This document shows positions 24,001 through 34,846 of a stretch of 64,000 nt of DNA, piece after piece. Made by a program: the position numbers and the translations under genes. The notes under the pieces were generated by a model that was given only the letters and a program-made list of their open reading frames with translations, was not told the origin of the DNA and did not search any database. The stretch lies in contig OX377205.1 of the NCBI GenBank assembly GCA_947396885.1, positions 63,336,969 to 63,400,968 of the forward strand. Reading direction: 5' to 3'. The first letter of the stretch is position 1; every line of letters begins with the position of its first letter. This stretch comes from Heligmosomoides polygyrus polygyrus. Its lineage: Eukaryota; Nematoda; Chromadorea; Rhabditida; Heligmosomidae.

Positions 24001-25342
24001 CCTTGATAACTATGTGAACAGTATGGGGTCGAATACGATAGGAAGGGTCCTTCGCTCATACTAAACATAAGCCACAGAGATCGCTGGCGGCCGAGCAGGA
24101 TAGCGCAATAGATAGAAAAGCGGCAGGGCCAAGGATGGGAAGACATACTGGAAAAAAACTTTAGGGAATAAAGGACGACATTACTTCATTGTCGGGACGC
24201 GCCACGCATTCTACTTCTACGTGATATCGTGAAGATTTGAATGGTGTGTGGCCTATACACAATAATTCCGGTGGAGAGTGCTGCCGGCGCTATGGCTCCC
24301 TACTATCTAGGCAATCCCAATCGCATGTTCCGCTCCGCGCTCTGCAAGGGAAGGAACGGGATGTGACGGCCAGAGTTGATATGTCTAGTTTGTCTCGCTC
24401 TTCGAGGTTATGTTTAGTAGTAAATGGCCCAGCGTTTGTGCACAGCTGGAAGTTCCCAGATCAACTCACCAATGCTCTTTGCAACATCTTGGTACCAAAA
24501 GATCCTTAGCAGACTAAAGACCTGCTTGACAGTTCACAGACCAACACCAGATTCTGACTGAGGGGGCTGTCAGTACAACAGTGCTTGGAGTAGTCATTTC
24601 TTGAACATGTATTGAATTTTTTCTTCCCTCATGTGGTATCACATGTAATCAATCAATCAATGTAGGCGCCATAGAATCAAGCATATTCTTTCTCCATCAT
24701 GCGGTGCGTACTCAGCGGTTTTCTGACATCGTGATTCTCAGCAGCTCCATGAAATGCTCTCGACTTCTCCATACTGCAAAGAAGGTGAAGGCGACGAAAC
24801 GCCAGCACAAAGCAGAGCGTATAATAATCTTGGCCTACAGCTTTCTTTTCGAACTGAAAACGCAGCAGCAGCAAAAGTATCGATAATAGGCCACTCACTA
24901 TTCGCTGTGATTTCCTGGGTCTCATCATCAAAAGCCCTTTTCTCCTTCACGGATGCTCTGTACCTCTAACTGGTCCGTCCTTGTTCTTGATCTCTAGCGT
25001 GTTGTCGAGAATTTGATCCTTTTTCGGTGAAATGTCTTCAACAGCATCCAGGTCAATCCGACTGAGATTTGCGCCGACGTCCTCTTCAATTGTAGCTCCT
25101 GAACATGAGCGAACGACTGAAGCAATGAGAATATGCCATTGGCGAAAACGAACTTGAAACTAACCGAGCGGATCTACAAAGTCGTATTTTGGAGCCTCCT
25201 GGGGTAATTCTGTGAGATCTTTTGTCAAATAGACGTTTTTGGGGAGGAGAGGATGACGAAGTACCGGCACAGAGTCGGCGACTTTGCTCTCCGGCATGTA
25301 GGAGTACCGTAGTCTCCACAGCATCTCGTCCGCTGATGCCAT
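12005..25342 (-). CDS. vps35l: VPS35L-like protein (Retriever / Commander complex subunit)
   Basis: VPS35L is the large helical-solenoid subunit of Retriever, which with the COMMD/CCC proteins returns membrane cargo from endosomes to the cell surface. Chained exons follow the family order: 25342-25165, 25098-24964, (gap), 23245-23107, 23040-22903, 22846-22711, 22607-22521, 22442-22312, 21931-21875, 21098-20904, 20843-20602, 20518-20479, 19495-19487, 19425-19304, 19246-19147, 16686-16558, 16209-16127, 16074-15960, 15894-15725, 12563-12411, 12352-12217, 12154-12005. Splice phases agree at the chained joins. Diagnostic matches include WILVTDIIDLFGKFVYDR, NWFCRVDDIKEVVPRFY, PALEWIVQC and KVDSNDVYYG. 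The start ATG follows a TTTAG acceptor by 15 bases. Two family segments are not found: one after exon 2 (about 25 residues; the 24960-24700 stretch is open but out of frame) and about 30 residues after 19147. VPS35 proper is less likely, because residues match VPS35L-specific stretches as I recall them. Confidence 0.85.
14095..14848 (+). pseudogene. Penelope-like retroelement remnant with GIY-YIG endonuclease end
   Basis: The plus strand encodes, with in-frame stops, the C-terminal end of a Penelope-type reverse transcriptase polyprotein. It has the cysteine-rich CPICPSGRLGDC linker (about 14475) and the GIY-YIG core (YQIECL ... VGETGRALAV ... EHLSNK, about 14515-14610). The terminal motif NECLSVTSDFLPFVSHYEL is followed by a stop at 14846-14848. 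The upstream piece (HPTTVKRAVVSNMI, about 14120) is also characteristic. Several stops make it inactive. It lies antisense in the 3.1-kb intron between exons 15725 and 12563 of the VPS35L-like gene. Confidence 0.8.
17242..18786. mobile_element. 1545-bp TIR DNA transposon (Tc1/mariner-type ends), non-autonomous
   Basis: Inverted termini of about 29 bases with one mismatch begin CAGGGTGGCCCATAA at both ends, flanked by TA (17240-17241 and 18787-18788). TA duplication and CAGGG..GGCCCATAA ends fit the Tc1/mariner superfamily. No transposase frame remains. A SINE copy (17796-18088) is nested inside. The element is in the intron between the VPS35L-like exons ending 19147 and starting 16686. Confidence 0.85.
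17796..18088 (-). repeat. Full-length tRNA-derived SINE (TTATCCTTT-tailed family)
   Basis: On the minus strand it begins GGGCGCGTGTAGCGCAGTCGG, a box A-like start. A box B-like GGTTCGGATTTCCCGCCC follows, then a body shared with 36431-36732 and a tail of TTATCCTTT-type repeats. Body marks include GACTTGTCTGGGAAGGA and GCGCTGGCGCATCCCAGAAG. It is nested in a TIR transposon, so it inserted later. Confidence 0.8.
24168..24236 (-). repeat. Degenerate 3' fragment of the TTATCCTTT-tailed SINE
   Basis: It keeps the GCGCCACGCATTCTACTTCTACG block that corresponds to the end of the SINE body at 17830-17870. It lies in the unresolved intron near the VPS35L-like N-terminus. Confidence 0.5.
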
Positions 25343-25351
25343 TACATTGAG

Positions 25352-25366
25352 CCTGATCTAAATAAA
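25352..25366 (-). promoter_or_regulatory. Probable trans-splice acceptor of the VPS35L-like gene
   Basis: The minus strand reads GCGATTTATTTAG/ATCAGG, with the exon starting at 25357, 15 bases before the ATG at 25342. The very short 5' leader fits spliced-leader addition; no promoter elements were assigned. Confidence 0.5.
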
Positions 25367-25440
25367 TCGCTGATGGGATGACGATGGAGAAGCGATGGTT
25401 GCACAGAATTGCACTATCTGCAGAAGTGCAGCACTGGTAA

Positions 25441-25562
25441 AGGCCTGTCCATACTTCGAGCGACTGGGGCGGCGGCCGTAGTGTGGTACACGTAATTAAT
25501 TACGCACTCCACACTCCGTCCGTCGTCCCAGTCGCTCTTGTCGCTCGAACTATGAACAGGCC
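25441..25562. mobile_element. About 120-bp MITE with GGCCTGT termini
   Basis: Imperfect inverted repeats (GGCCTGTCCATACTTCGAGC and its inverted partner GGCCTGTTCATAGTTCGAGC) enclose an AT-rich centre. Flanks are TAA (left) and TAC (right), so the TAA-type target duplication is only approximate. It lies in the gap just upstream of the VPS35L-like start. Confidence 0.75.
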
Positions 25563-25826
25563 CTACGATGTGTGAACTACCATGTAAATTGCGTACGCAA
25601 AGAAGAGTGCAAACAAAGAAGGTATGCTGGCTAACCAGAAGTTTGGTGTTTGGTGGCTCCAAGAAGGGAGTCACAATATTCACTGGTTATACACCGTCGT
25701 AGGGCAAATGAGTACGAATCCGCGTCGCAAATGACCTAACGTAGTACAGAGCACTGGTACACCACTCCAACGCTGCATGACGTTTTTAATTTCGGGCAAC
25801 ACATATGCGACTGCGCCGGACTAACT

Positions 25827-26032
25827 CTAGGAGGGAGAAGATGTCGACCGAAATTCAACTGCAGTTCGAGATAATATTCGGTAGGCTACTCGCTTTTGTA
25901 CATTGCAAGGAAGTTCCAAAATTAGCCGAGCAATATCCGGACAGCAGACGGCCCGCTGTTCGAATTCGAGCATTGTCACCAGTGCTTCGTCGCGAAGTAT
26001 GTTCAAAGGAAAGCGACTTTCGATTAGTCGCT
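25827..26032 (-). CDS. Possible terminal exon of an upstream minus-strand gene
   Basis: After a CACTAG acceptor the minus strand stays open to a TAG at 25827-25829. The product (ERLIESRFPLNILRDEALV ... VAYRILSRTAVEF) looks helical and has protein-like composition. It ends about 470 bases before the VPS35L-like trans-splice acceptor, a plausible operon spacing. The plus strand is also open across the same bases, so the call is weak. No family was recognised. Confidence 0.3.
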
Positions 26033-26626
26033 CTAGTGGATGGCAATGGTCAAAGTCCAACCCCATATGTTGGTATGGTCAGCGGATCCCCTTCATTCAA
26101 AAGTCAGCTGGAAGTTCCCAAATTCCAGCTGCTGTCCCAGATTCTAATTGAAAGATCGAAGGATGCTAAACGACTTCAAAACTTCCGATAGAGGCGGTTC
26201 ACTGGAGCACACGACTAACCACGGGGCGCGCTTGCCGCTCCGAAGCTGGACGCGTCCTCATAGTAATGCTCCTTCAACACTTCCTTGGAAGGCAACGTGC
26301 GAGATTCGATGGGACAAGGCTAGGCTGTGGATACCGACGAGCTGCTCGTCGCCTACGATATCGTCCCAGAATTCGGTCGTCTTGGGAGAAAGTTCTCTAC
26401 CTACCACGACGAGGGCTTACTATGGTCATTTAGAGATTGTGGGTGCTTATGCAGTTGATTCTTGTGAAGACAATATTCATGAGGAACCGTCTGTTTCTGG
26501 TGCCTGTTTACGCCCAGTTCAGCATTCGTCTCCTGGTTCTCCAGTTACGCACATCTGCGTTGCAAAAAAAAATATGTGAACACGGCGAACTACTCAGTGC
26601 GGAGCGCGAGGAAGCGACCGTCTTGG

Positions 26627-26641
26627 GGGGGGGGGGGGGGG
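26627..26641 (+). repeat. Poly-G run of about 15 bases
   Basis: This is a homopolymer G tract. Similar runs occur at about 7227, 44359 and 61830. Confidence 0.8.
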
Positions 26642-26743
26642 ATATTCTGGACCATTGAAAGGGTAGTGAAAAAGGCATCGGACGACCGACTCATATTCAG
26701 CCTGTCCAACGCTAGCATAAAAATAAAAGGAAAACGAGACCTA

Positions 26744-27007
26744 TAGTCAATCCCTTCGTGGGCCGCGCACTCTAGTCCTACAAGATATCGTAGAGGCAAT
26801 TTGTACGCATATTTGGTCTACTCAATGACGTGAGGTGCAGGTGATATGGCCAGTCGCTGTTTTATACTGTCTAGGAGCTCGTATTAATTCAATACGGGGG
26901 GATGAAAGATGTGATTGGCCTGGACGGACCTGATCCATGATCCCTGACTCAGGGTGTACTCAAGTTGAGTGGCGCCTCCTCCGTCTGCGCTACCACTGCC
27001 CGGGTGA
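26744..27007 (-). repeat. Degenerate TTATCCTTT-family SINE, abutting a foldback element
   Basis: The block AGTCAATCCCTTCGTGGG near 26744 and the head-like GCCTCCTCCGTCTGCGCTAC near 26975 correspond to the tail-side body and tRNA-like head of the SINE at 17796-18088, in the same minus orientation. The head is cut where the foldback element starts at 27008. Confidence 0.6.
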
Positions 27008-28211
27008 GGGACGTTCTGCCTGAAAGCGGCGCGGGCAAAGGCGCGGGACAGTGCCTGCGGAGCCAATTAGCGTCGACTCGCGCGGTGACACCCGCCGCTT
27101 GGCGCTGAGCCCAGACAGCCCTCGCCACAGAGGCGATGCTGACCTGGCCGACTACGGGAGCCCGCAGATCGACCAGATTTGGTATGATTACAATCGATGG
27201 AGGGATAGGAGGCTCAGACTGCTTGCATTGGCAGTCCAGAAATTCGTATTGATATGAACCCTACTATTTCCTATATCAGAATTTCGAGCTCTATCGAATG
27301 AGCCAGGAAAGAATCTTGCCTCAATAAGCGTTACAACTATTTTTTTCAGTTGCTGTTTAACTTTCGTTAAATATCAGTTTTTATTCATATCAGAATTAAC
27401 TACGACGCGTGCTTCCAGGCTAAAATTGCACGAGGATTCCAATTAGATAGACGAGAGATTTTTTTGACATAAGTTTAAAGCATTAGTTTCAACTTGGAAT
27501 TTCCTCAGCATTTCGTAACTGATGTTTCTACAGAGCTTTATACGCACTGAGGCATCATAATGTTGTTTTCAAAAAGGTTTGGCATAGAATGTTTCTCGTC
27601 CACCTAATTAGATTCCTCGTGCAATTTCGGCCTGAAAGCATGCCTCGAAATTAATTCTGATATAAATGAAAACTGATACTTAAGGAAATTAAACAACGCC
27701 TAAAAGGTCGCCTTAAGGGTTATCTAGGCAGGATAATTTCTGGCTCATTTGAAAGTGGTCGATATTCTAATATAGGAGATGGCGTTCACATCGGTATCCT
27801 GGAAGCATGCACCGCATTTAATCCTGATATATGTGAAAAAACCTGATATTTAACGAAAGTTAAACAGCACCTGAAAAAAATAGTTATAAGGCTTACTGAG
27901 GCAAGATTCTTTTCTGGCTCATTCGATTGAGAACGAAATTCTGATATAGGAGATGGCAGGATTCACATGAATCCGAATATCAGGACTGCCAATGCAAGCC
28001 GTCTGAGCCTCCTATCACTCTATCGACTGTAATCACACAAAATCTGGTCGATCTGCGGGCTCTCGTGGTCGGCCAGGTCAGCATCGCTCCGCGGCGAGGG
28101 CTGCCTGGGCCCAGCGCCAAGCGGCGGGTGTCACCGCGCGAGTCGACGCTAATTGGCTCCGCAGGCACTGTCCCGCGCCTTTGCCCGCGCCGCTTTCAGG
28201 CAGAACGTCCC
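27008..28211. mobile_element. 1.2-kb foldback element with GGGACGTTCTGCC ends
   Basis: The first about 230 bases (27008-27240) return inverted at 27980-28211. Both begin GGGACGTTCTGCCTGAAAGC from their outer ends. Further inward, AT-rich segments repeat in imperfect inverted and direct order; TTTAACGAAAGTTAAAC-like and TCTGATATAGGAGATGGC motifs recur. No transposase is encoded. Target duplication was not clear. It is a non-autonomous DNA transposon that appears to have landed in, or beside, an older SINE. Confidence 0.8.
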
Positions 28212-28215
28212 CCTC

Positions 28216-31200
28216 CCCCACTGCCCTATGCTGATATACTCAATCTCGCTCATGAGTTTTTTTTGTTGTTGTTGGAAATATTGCAATTCGCATTGCCTGT
28301 TACTATTGTGTGGTGGCCTCTTTCCCGATGCAATACCTCGTACTGGCATCCGTTCCTGTGTTTCCAAACAGTATTTGTATTTTATTTTGTATTTTATGTG
28401 TTTTTATTTTTTAACAGTATTTTGTTTACTTATTATTTAACTGCGTCTTAAGGACGCACACCATATATAAGAACAAAAAATTAGGCCTTGTAACAAAAAA
28501 GAGGAAAGAAAACCAGGCAACAATGTAGGATTGAAACGGCGGAGTTAGGCAGTAGAGCAGGAATTTCAAAAGAAATCCATCTAATTAATGTTTTTAGTGG
28601 TAGGGATTGTGGTCACTCCCTTCGAGGATCTCGCACTCTGTGGTGCGTTAGCGTTCTGTCTGGTCCCCTTTTTTCTACGTTTTATTCTCAGTTTTTCCCA
28701 TTTGCTTCTTTTCTCAATCATGCCTGATTTTGGGAGTGCAATTAGTTACGTGTCATCAGGTGTACTCAATAAGTAAGTAATTTAAATTATTCCTCCGATT
28801 CCTTGCCCCTGCGAGTGGAGTGAACACGTCGGTTGTAGGACACCTTCACTTTGCTATTTCATCATGCGGCTATAATAAAATCACTTTTTAATAGTGAGGG
28901 TGCCGCTCTGGCACGTAATCGGCATCTGGCAGCGAGGAATCGAGGGGACGATCCACGCCCATGGGAGGCATTAGATGCTCCACGCCTCCACAACATTGAA
29001 GGAGAGAACGCTGTCGCATGGATCGGGCCGTCGAAACATAGGTGGATCGGTTGCTGAAGGCCGACGTCTGCAAGTCGAAAATCGAAGGTGGTCGGGCGTC
29101 ACGCGATGCGGAAGCAGCTGCGATGCTTCTAGCAGTCCGCAGGTCAGACTTCGTCGTGAGAGAAGTCAACGAGAGATCGAGCGAGAAAGACCTATTGAGC
29201 TGCTCTGGTTTGCGACAGGGCGAAGCAAGACGTCGGTGTCTCCCGCTGAGGTAAATCGGCCATCAATGGAATTAAAGGTGACAGGTGGCGGTACTGCCGA
29301 GAGTTCATATAGGGCGACAGGTGGCGAGGTGTAGACAAGCTATACGAGGTGGTTCTTGCGGTGTGCAGCCAAAGATATTTAGAGCAACCAGTGTGTTATG
29401 AAAGGATTGCTGAGCAGGAGAGAAGGGATTGGACGATTGGGCCTGGGGCCTACAGGTTTGGTCCAACGACTTGGAGTTCGCAGTATGAAATTGGACTCAT
29501 CCGAACAAGAGGTACAGATGAGCCACTTTCGACGTTGGCAAACAAACAACAGCCGCCTTTGGAGTTTTCTTTTCATCACGCTTAAACCAGAGCCAGACAG
29601 GGTCAAGGTAAGCGAGAAGCAGAGCAGTTTGGGTGAACAGCGAAGTTGTATGCACAAATACATAAGTCGTCAATACGGGGCAGCTTCAACTACGGTCATT
29701 TCCAGTAGCTCACAGGCTTGATTTTTGCAAATGCAGGCTGTAAAACGAGAACAGCACTGTGCGTGTGGCGAATTCTGCAGAAGGTGTTGTTCATATACGT
29801 ATCATCAAATTCTGGTTGAATTTGTGGCAGTCGGGGCAACTATACACCCCGGTCGTCCCTGCGCATTACGGAGACCTCAGCGAGAATTCGATGTTTTCGC
29901 GTCCAAACTATGCTCCCTTCTTCCATATCTGAGGCGAGCATTTTCCTATTTTCAGCGGTTGTGGTTAGTAACTTTTTACATTGCAGGCAAACTGGTCCGA
30001 GAAATTCCTTCCGAAATGTCGATTTTCTGGTGGTCTAAAACAAACTAGCACCTGACATTTGTGCACTCTACGGACACTGGAGGAAAGAAGAATTTCTGTT
30101 GCCCTATCTTGTGGGCTTTTCGGAAAAATTTTTTTCTTTTCTGCTTTCTGAGAAAATAATCAAAGTTGGCCAGAAAGCAGAGAATAGAGCTGCGTACAAA
30201 CAAGACATCAACGTAGAAATTTAATGACAGTTCAGAATGAGAGACACATGCCTTTCGGACGTTAAATAGTGTCCAGGCTATCACAAAAAAAACATGAAGA
30301 GAAATGGAAAGATTGCCATGCGATCTGCAATTGCACAGTGTTGAAGATATCATAGCGAGACTATTGAGAAAGGATTCTGATAAAAGTATTCGGCGGTGGA
30401 TTAGAGAAACCAAAAGTGGCCGAAGCTTTTCTGCTCCCACCACATTTTGTGCCATCAAATGGGCAAGGTTCCAAATCAGAAAACGGCTGCGGAGAGCACT
30501 CCGTAGGAAGCGGTTGCTGGTTAAATTGTGCACCTACTGGGGTAGAGAACATAGAAGAAGGAAATACAAACAGCCAGCCGCCCCTATAAGAATAGATCGA
30601 CGGAAAATTGGGCGCCAAAGGTAGGTGAATAGCGGCCGTTCTGCAGCTCCTGCTGAAGCCAGATAAGACGGCTGTTTGTCTTCGAATTTACCCTCCCCCG
30701 CCGTGGGTGGGGAGAATTTCGGTTTCCTGATTTTTTGCCAGACTGGGCACATTTTTTCTGATTTCTTCTTCCTGGAAAACGGTCGAAGTTAGTCAGGAAA
30801 CAGCAAACAGCAAATGGCATAGAAATTTTGCCAAAGGTATCGACCGCCAGAATTGAATCTGTAGCACAGCATCGCAGCCTTTGCAGCAAAAAATGTTCTT
30901 AGGCTATTCCAAGTTCGAAAGAAGCTGTTTGTTTTACAATTACAATTGCACTCATCTGATTCATTTGATCGATTATGTGGGAGCTACTGTCACGCAATCC
31001 TTCGTAGCTGATTTCACGTCTCTCGTAAAATGGATTTGTTGGATCTCTAGCCTAATTAGTGGCAGGAAATCATATCTGCACTATCATCTCCCCTAAAGTG
31101 GCTCTCTCTTGTAGACCACGTGTCTCCCAATGACGCCATCTTCACGTCAAATTGGACTCTTTTGAGAACAAACTGATGATCTTCCAAAAGCAAAACAATC

Positions 31201-34200
31201 GCGTTCCACGTCAAGTTCAGAAGAATTTACTATCACATCCTTGGAAATTTATAATTCACCCTTCCCAAAAAGACGAACACAGTGTTTGAAACTCAGTAAA
31301 ATTTTTATTTTTACAAGAAAAGAATAATGTACCGCAATTTATTGTAAAGTGCAGGAAAATAGCAAATTTCCAGTGTGTTTAAAGAATAGGTGGACCCATG
31401 CACTCGTCCAGCATCTCGATTTTCCTTTGATTCATAGCAATAGTAAAAAATTCTATTCACGGCTCACTTGCAGGCGGTACATACATGGAACAAAAACAAT
31501 TGTAGACAAAACAGGTATCCTTTTTGCAGCTCCAAGTAAGCAGCGTTTACATTATCAGTTGAAGAAAAACAGCCAAGACGAGGGCACGGTGTAATCTCTT
31601 CCTTTCACAGGCTCAAAATTTCTGCTTCACCGCACGTTGAAATAATGCCTGATTCATTATTTTAACTGCAAAAATCAAAGTGTCATAAAAATTTCTTGCA
31701 CTGCACTAGATTTATTGTGTTATACTGTTCATAAATTTTCAACAAAAAAGATAGGCTTTATTGACATATGTAGCCCTTCGCTCTTTTAAGAGATGTTCAC
31801 TTTAATTTAAAATCTATCCAGCGTACGTCGACAGCTGCCCAGTTTGACGTGAAATGCTATAAAAGTGCTGGTTACTGGTAAAAATACATATTTATGCACA
31901 GTAGATATTTGAAGTCATAATTTCGAAATCTTGCGTTTACTGACAAACGCGATTTTCTGTTTTCTGGGTAACTATTCCACATTTCCGCATAGCTCTGCCC
32001 CACCCCTCTCTACCTACTAAAATGACGACTTAGTACGGTCCTTCAGAAATTGTGTATGTTTGTGTGTCTATCATTGTATGAGAACCAGCACATTTCGCAA
32101 GAAAAATAGTAGATTTATAAAAACTTTGGTACAGTAGACTAGGCGGAGATCGGAAATGGTGAAAGTGATTCGGATAGTGTACATATGTGATGAATAATGG
32201 CAGCGCTTTAGATGGGGAAGTGAAGAATTCCATCGAACTAGAAAGAGGCAGAAGACGGAAACATGCTCTTATAGCAGCCGTGTTTTTCGTCGAAAAAGAG
32301 CTCCGCTTCGTTCCTCTGGAACTAGGGGCATAATGCTGGATGCTGACGACGCACTGGATCGACCGTCGCATGCGCACTAGGACATCCAATTCTCCGGAAC
32401 CCATTGGGTGTCGTTCCGTAGCAGCTCAAGAGCGTCCGTTAATCTGAAACGTCTCTCATATATGGGTACCACTTGAGAGAGTATAAAGAGGTCGAAGGAG
32501 TCATTTTAAAGCCACGGAAAAAGAAAAAAAGAAAAAATAATGGCAGCCCAAGTAGCTTCGCTTGAAGTGCTATGAAGGATTGTGTTCACCGTTTGAATGT
32601 GACGTCCATGTTTCGATTCATCAACGTCAGGTGGATTTGGTCCGCGTAGGGTCCGTTCGCGATCTGGTCGCTTTCTGCGCACACCTGAAGCACTATTCCG
32701 TAAGTATTCGCTAGCCACAAATTTAATGCCGGAGAGAGGAACTCAGTGTTGTTCGATCTTTCTAGAGAGCGTCACACACTCTACTGTCTTGCGGTATCGA
32801 CGCGCGAGAGATTTTGAGCGAACAGGAATCCTTATCAAATTTCTGACGATCCTTCGTGAGACTGGCTCCTGATGTCGTTTCAAAGTTTCAAGACAGGGCT
32901 GGTACGAATTCCCCCGTTCTTGATGAATCGCTGCACTTAATTGGTAAGTGCTGTGATTCGAGTTTTACCTGAGGCGACTGCATTGACCACAGCTGAACCC
33001 TGCGCCAAAGAGCAACCTGATTCTCTTCTACCCACCGTTGGATAGTTTGGGAACGCATCGAAATGCACACTGAAGAATGTGTTTCGAGGGCGGCATGTAA
33101 CTACAAAGAGGGCACTGAGGAAAACAACGACAGGTGACAGAGGTAAGCTGATTGACGCGGAACTCGGAGGAGCAGATGAACGCAATAACGATGAAGGGAT
33201 CCGTGCAGAAGCCGAGCTGTTTGCGACAACGCGCTTTTCCGACTCCCGTCGCATTCACAGTCGTTGTTGGTGAACATCCTTCCGGATGATCCGAACCAAG
33301 AGACTTCGCCACCCATTAATTAGCCAGCACATAACATTAGAAAGTGAAAGAACTGTTCTTCAGTCTTCTTTGCCTGCCATGTTTGGTATAAATCTCATTA
33401 TCGTGACCGCTGTGTGTGAATTTGTCTTACACAAGATTCGAAAGGAGCTCGAAGTGTTTCATTCTGCAAAGTTCATTGGATCAGAAACATCGCGTTCACG
33501 CCTGCAGAAACGACGTGCTCCTAACCAGGAGACTATCTCAACGGTAGGTCGGAACGGGCCAATTGTTGTATATGGGCAGAGTCGAATCTCTCTGGGAAAC
33601 AACAAAGCGCACGTATTCGACCCCAGTACACCTCCACCCAGAGTTAGGGACGACGGGAGTTGGACCGTTGCCTGCCTGTTGATTCACGTGCTTCGCAGAT
33701 GACGAGCGCCTGCGGGATGAGGATGCTCGTCGATGGCCAGCGGAGCGCTTAGATGGCGCAGTAGGGAGGGAGCACGACTCGCGAGCGGGGCTCGGGGTTA
33801 GTTCTGGAGTCCTTTTTCAAGGTGCATTGGTTGTTGATGGCAGACCTTTTTTAGCAGAAACGTTCCCCCACAGGGGAATCGAACCTTAAACCGTCCACCC
33901 TTTTTATCCATTATCAAGCAAGAAATCGAAGGAATGGGTTCGGTGCAAAATAGCAATACAAGAATGCTTTGGATCATGGCACATGGATGTAACTGCAACG
34001 GCATTCCTTCGGTGCGAAAGTTAGTTAGTTCACGTACGTTAGTTCACGCTTGTCACAGAAACGGTGCGACTCAATTGTAATTCCAATACCAGGGTTGGTC
34101 CACGCAAGACCCAGGTTCTTAGAAGCAATTGCAAAACAAAATCTTCTTTCTTCGCCAATCGAGCGGAACCTGACCTCCCTGATATTAACGGAGAAACATG

Positions 34201-34846
34201 TGTTATCGAGCTTCTTAAGGCACACAAAAAATCTGCAGAAAATTTCTTAGTATTTGGTTTGTTCGATTACGCACCAAGTATATGCCTGTATTTGATCTGC
34301 TGATGATGCTCTGCTCTCTTCTGATTTGATTCCTCCGCGTAGGGCTGTTTTTTTCTGAGGGGTTTCAACGAACAAATAAATAAATGAATGGAGAGTGGGA
34401 CGAAAGCAGAGATATAAAGTGATATAGGCAGCAAGCAAGAACATCTCGTGGAGATAGGAGGAACGTCCACTGGCAGAGAGCAGGACTTGTAAAGACGAAT
34501 TTTGAAGAGAAGAGGGGGACATGTGGACGCGAGAAGAGCAATGGACGCTGAGAGAAGAAACCAGGTCAAAGGTATTTCCTGAGAACGGAGTAATCATAAG
34601 GATATGGTTATCTAGAGGGCGGAGAGAGGAGGAAGAGGCAGAAACGAACAACGAGGGCAGTTACTTACATGCAGCACTCAACGACGGGCCGATGCTAAAA
34701 AGAAAACTCGCATAAGTGCGCTTTTCAGCCCACGTCCGACTAAAATGTTTCGCAGCCAGAAGATGGCGAGCCCCATTCACGGTTTACAGGAAGGGAGAGG
34801 ATGGCTGAACGATGAGATGAGAGCGCGAGAACTTCTGACCACCCAC
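28216..34846. other. 6.6 kb without a recognised gene
   Basis: Downstream (minus sense) of the last recognised guanylate-kinase exon, so it should contain the remaining MAGUK 3' exons, but none could be identified. Open frames with protein-like stretches exist: plus 30304-30624 (basic, IARLLRKDSDKSIRRWI), minus 32506-32718 and minus 32030-32404. None has family resemblance or a supported splice pattern. A tract at 29270-29335 carries GACAGGTGGC repeats reminiscent of the RTE tail. Confidence 0.4.

Noticed and set aside
24700..24960. VPS35L exon 3 (frame KEKRAFDDETQEITANSEWP)
   Set aside because: It follows exon 2 with a frame conflict and no room for an intron, and does not match the family segment expected there.
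33358..33480. Plus-strand stretch FGINLIIVTAVCEFVLHKIR resembling the end of a guanylate-kinase domain
   Set aside because: It is on the opposite strand from the MAGUK gene, the resemblance is weak and key residues are absent.
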